From: Desulfuromonadaceae bacterium
GTDB taxonomy: Bacteria > Desulfobacterota > Desulfuromonadia > Desulfuromonadales > SZUA-540
NCBI GenBank assembly: GCA_003250235.1
Contig: QKGY01000467.1
Span: forward strand, 1 to 6,352
Direction: 5' to 3'
Length of the DNA stretch: 6,352 bases
A program made the translations under genes and the position numbers. Below the pieces are notes generated by a model. That model made no database searches. It was not told the origin of the DNA and was given only the letters and a program-made list of their open reading frames with translations. Position 1 is the first letter of the stretch; each line of letters begins with the position of its first letter. This document shows, in pieces, positions 5,580-6,352 of this stretch.

Positions 5580-6293
5580 ATGGACGTTACCCGGATTCTC
5601 GTCGCTGAAGACGATGCCGATTTGCGCGAAGGATTGATCGATCTGCTCGAAGCGGAAGGATATGGGGTTACGGCGGTTGGCGACGGTGCGGCGGCCCTGT
5701 CGGCCTTTTCCGGCGGTGTTTTTGATCTGCTGCTGCTTGACGTCATGATGCCGAAAGTGAGCGGCTTCGATGTCTGTCGACAACTACGCAAAGAAAACCG
5801 GGCCGTACCCATCATTCTGCTGACTGCCAAGGGAGAGGAAATCGACAAGGTGGTCGGTTTGGAACTCGGTGCCGACGACTACGTGACCAAGCCCTTCGGG
5901 GTGCATGAGCTGCGCGCCCGAATCGCCGCCGTGCTAAGGCGATCCAGGCAGGTTTCAAACGGCTCACCAGCCTCCGCGGCGGATCGTTTCTCCATAGGGG
6001 ACGCCTGGATAGACCGCAAAACCTACCAGGTTGAGCGCGCGGGGGAGATGCAGAGCCTTACCCCGCGGGAAATGAAACTGCTCGAGTACTTCTGCGCGCA
6101 CCCCGGAGAGGTCCTTTCCCGCAATGACCTTCTCAATGCTGCCTGGGGGATGGACTATTTCGGCACCACCCGCACCCTGGACCAGCACATTGCCCAACTA
6201 CGCAAAAAAGTGGAGGGCAATCCCGCTGAACCACACCTGATCGTTACCGTACATGGCGTGGGATATAAACTCGCTCCGGGGTCGAAAGACTGA
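5580..6293 (+). CDS. OmpR/PhoB-type two-component response regulator
   Basis: 237-residue cytoplasmic transcription regulator of normal family length. The receiver domain (about 4-118) has the acidic pocket EDD (10-12), phospho-acceptor Asp54 in LLLDVMMP, Thr82 in LLTAK and Lys104 in YVTKPF. A linker of about 15 residues rich in Ser and Ala (122-136) joins it to a winged-helix Trans_reg_C domain (about 138-232), with SLTPREMKLLEYF (159-171), HPGEVLSRNDLLNAAWG, the recognition-helix region RTLDQHIAQLRKK (198-210) and the closing wing TVHGVGYKL (223-231). It should be phosphorylated by the kinase encoded directly upstream and bind direct-repeat DNA sites as a dimer. Autoregulation of the operon is common in this family, but I see no clear tandem direct repeat upstream of the vWA gene. 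The specific ortholog (PhoB, CreB, RstA and so on) cannot be named. Confidence 0.95.
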   Translation: MDVTRILVAEDDADLREGLIDLLEAEGYGVTAVGDGAAALSAFSGGVFDLLLLDVMMPKVSGFDVCRQLRKENRAVPIILLTAKGEEIDKVVGLELGADDYVTKPFGVHELRARIAAVLRRSRQVSNGSPASAADRFSIGDAWIDRKTYQVERAGEMQSLTPREMKLLEYFCAHPGEVLSRNDLLNAAWGMDYFGTTRTLDQHIAQLRKKVEGNPAEPHLIVTVHGVGYKLAPGSKD

Positions 6294-6295
6294 CC

Positions 6296-6352
6296 TCAGC
6301 GATCGTCACGCTTCCACTTCTTGTTCCCACGGTCACGTTCCTTCCACTCGCG
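6296..6352 (-). CDS. 3' end of a convergent gene, charged C-terminal tail (partial)
   Basis: Read on the minus strand, the last 57 bases are an open frame, REWKERDRGNKKWKRDDR, ending at TGA (6298-6296), only 2 bases from the response regulator stop. The highly charged sequence with two Trp-Lys units (EWKERDRG and KWKRDDR) has the look of an imperfect repeat in a small basic protein rather than noise. The rest lies outside the window, so no family or length can be given. If real, the two genes converge with no room for a terminator between the stops. Confidence 0.35.
   Translation of the reverse strand, partial: REWKERDRGNKKWKRDDR

Noticed and set aside
2528..6293. Proteobacterial dedicated sortase system
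   Set aside because: The vWA protein has no C-terminal sorting motif or membrane helix and no sortase gene is present; only the vWA-kinase-regulator combination is similar.

Overview
The window carries six complete protein genes and the end of a seventh. By eye it is moderately GC-rich, with dense, tightly spaced genes and clear Shine-Dalgarno sites. The gene style suggests a Gram-negative proteobacterium or a desulfuromonad-type former deltaproteobacterium: a periplasmic kinase sensor, a Sec-exported von Willebrand A (vWA) protein, and a divergent Dus enzyme next to a DUF3820 protein. That placement is an inference from gene families; no rRNA or other marker is present.

Left part. On the minus strand (38-811) is a leaderless cell-wall hydrolase with an N-terminal peptidoglycan-binding domain and a C-terminal CHAP/NlpC-like cysteine peptidase domain. 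A 376-base divergent intergenic region (812-1187) separates it from the rightward genes. That region holds a nearly perfect 16-base palindrome, an AGGAGGG motif with no start codon behind it, and a possible 21-codon leader ORF overlapping the next gene by ATGA.

Middle. A plus-strand pair follows: a tRNA-dihydrouridine synthase family flavoenzyme (1188-2177) and, 2 bases later, a 68-residue DUF3820 protein (2180-2386). The next 141 bases contain two long T tracts and may hold both the end of this operon and the promoter of the next.

Right part. Three plus-strand genes read as one operon: an exported vWA-domain protein (2528-3850), a membrane histidine kinase without a HAMP domain (3895-5577) and an OmpR-type response regulator (5580-6293). 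The likely logic is that the kinase senses an envelope signal through its roughly 270-residue periplasmic region, phosphorylates Asp54 of the regulator, and the exported vWA protein is either a partner or an output of the circuit. The signal and targets cannot be read from this window. A 13-base palindrome lies in the gap between the vWA and kinase genes.

The last 57 bases look like the 3' end of a convergent minus-strand gene with a very charged, Trp-containing tail. No IS element, CRISPR array, tRNA or rRNA gene, prophage block or attachment site was seen. The most interesting unit is the vWA-kinase-regulator operon; each component belongs to a known superfamily, so any novelty lies in the combination and the unknown signal.
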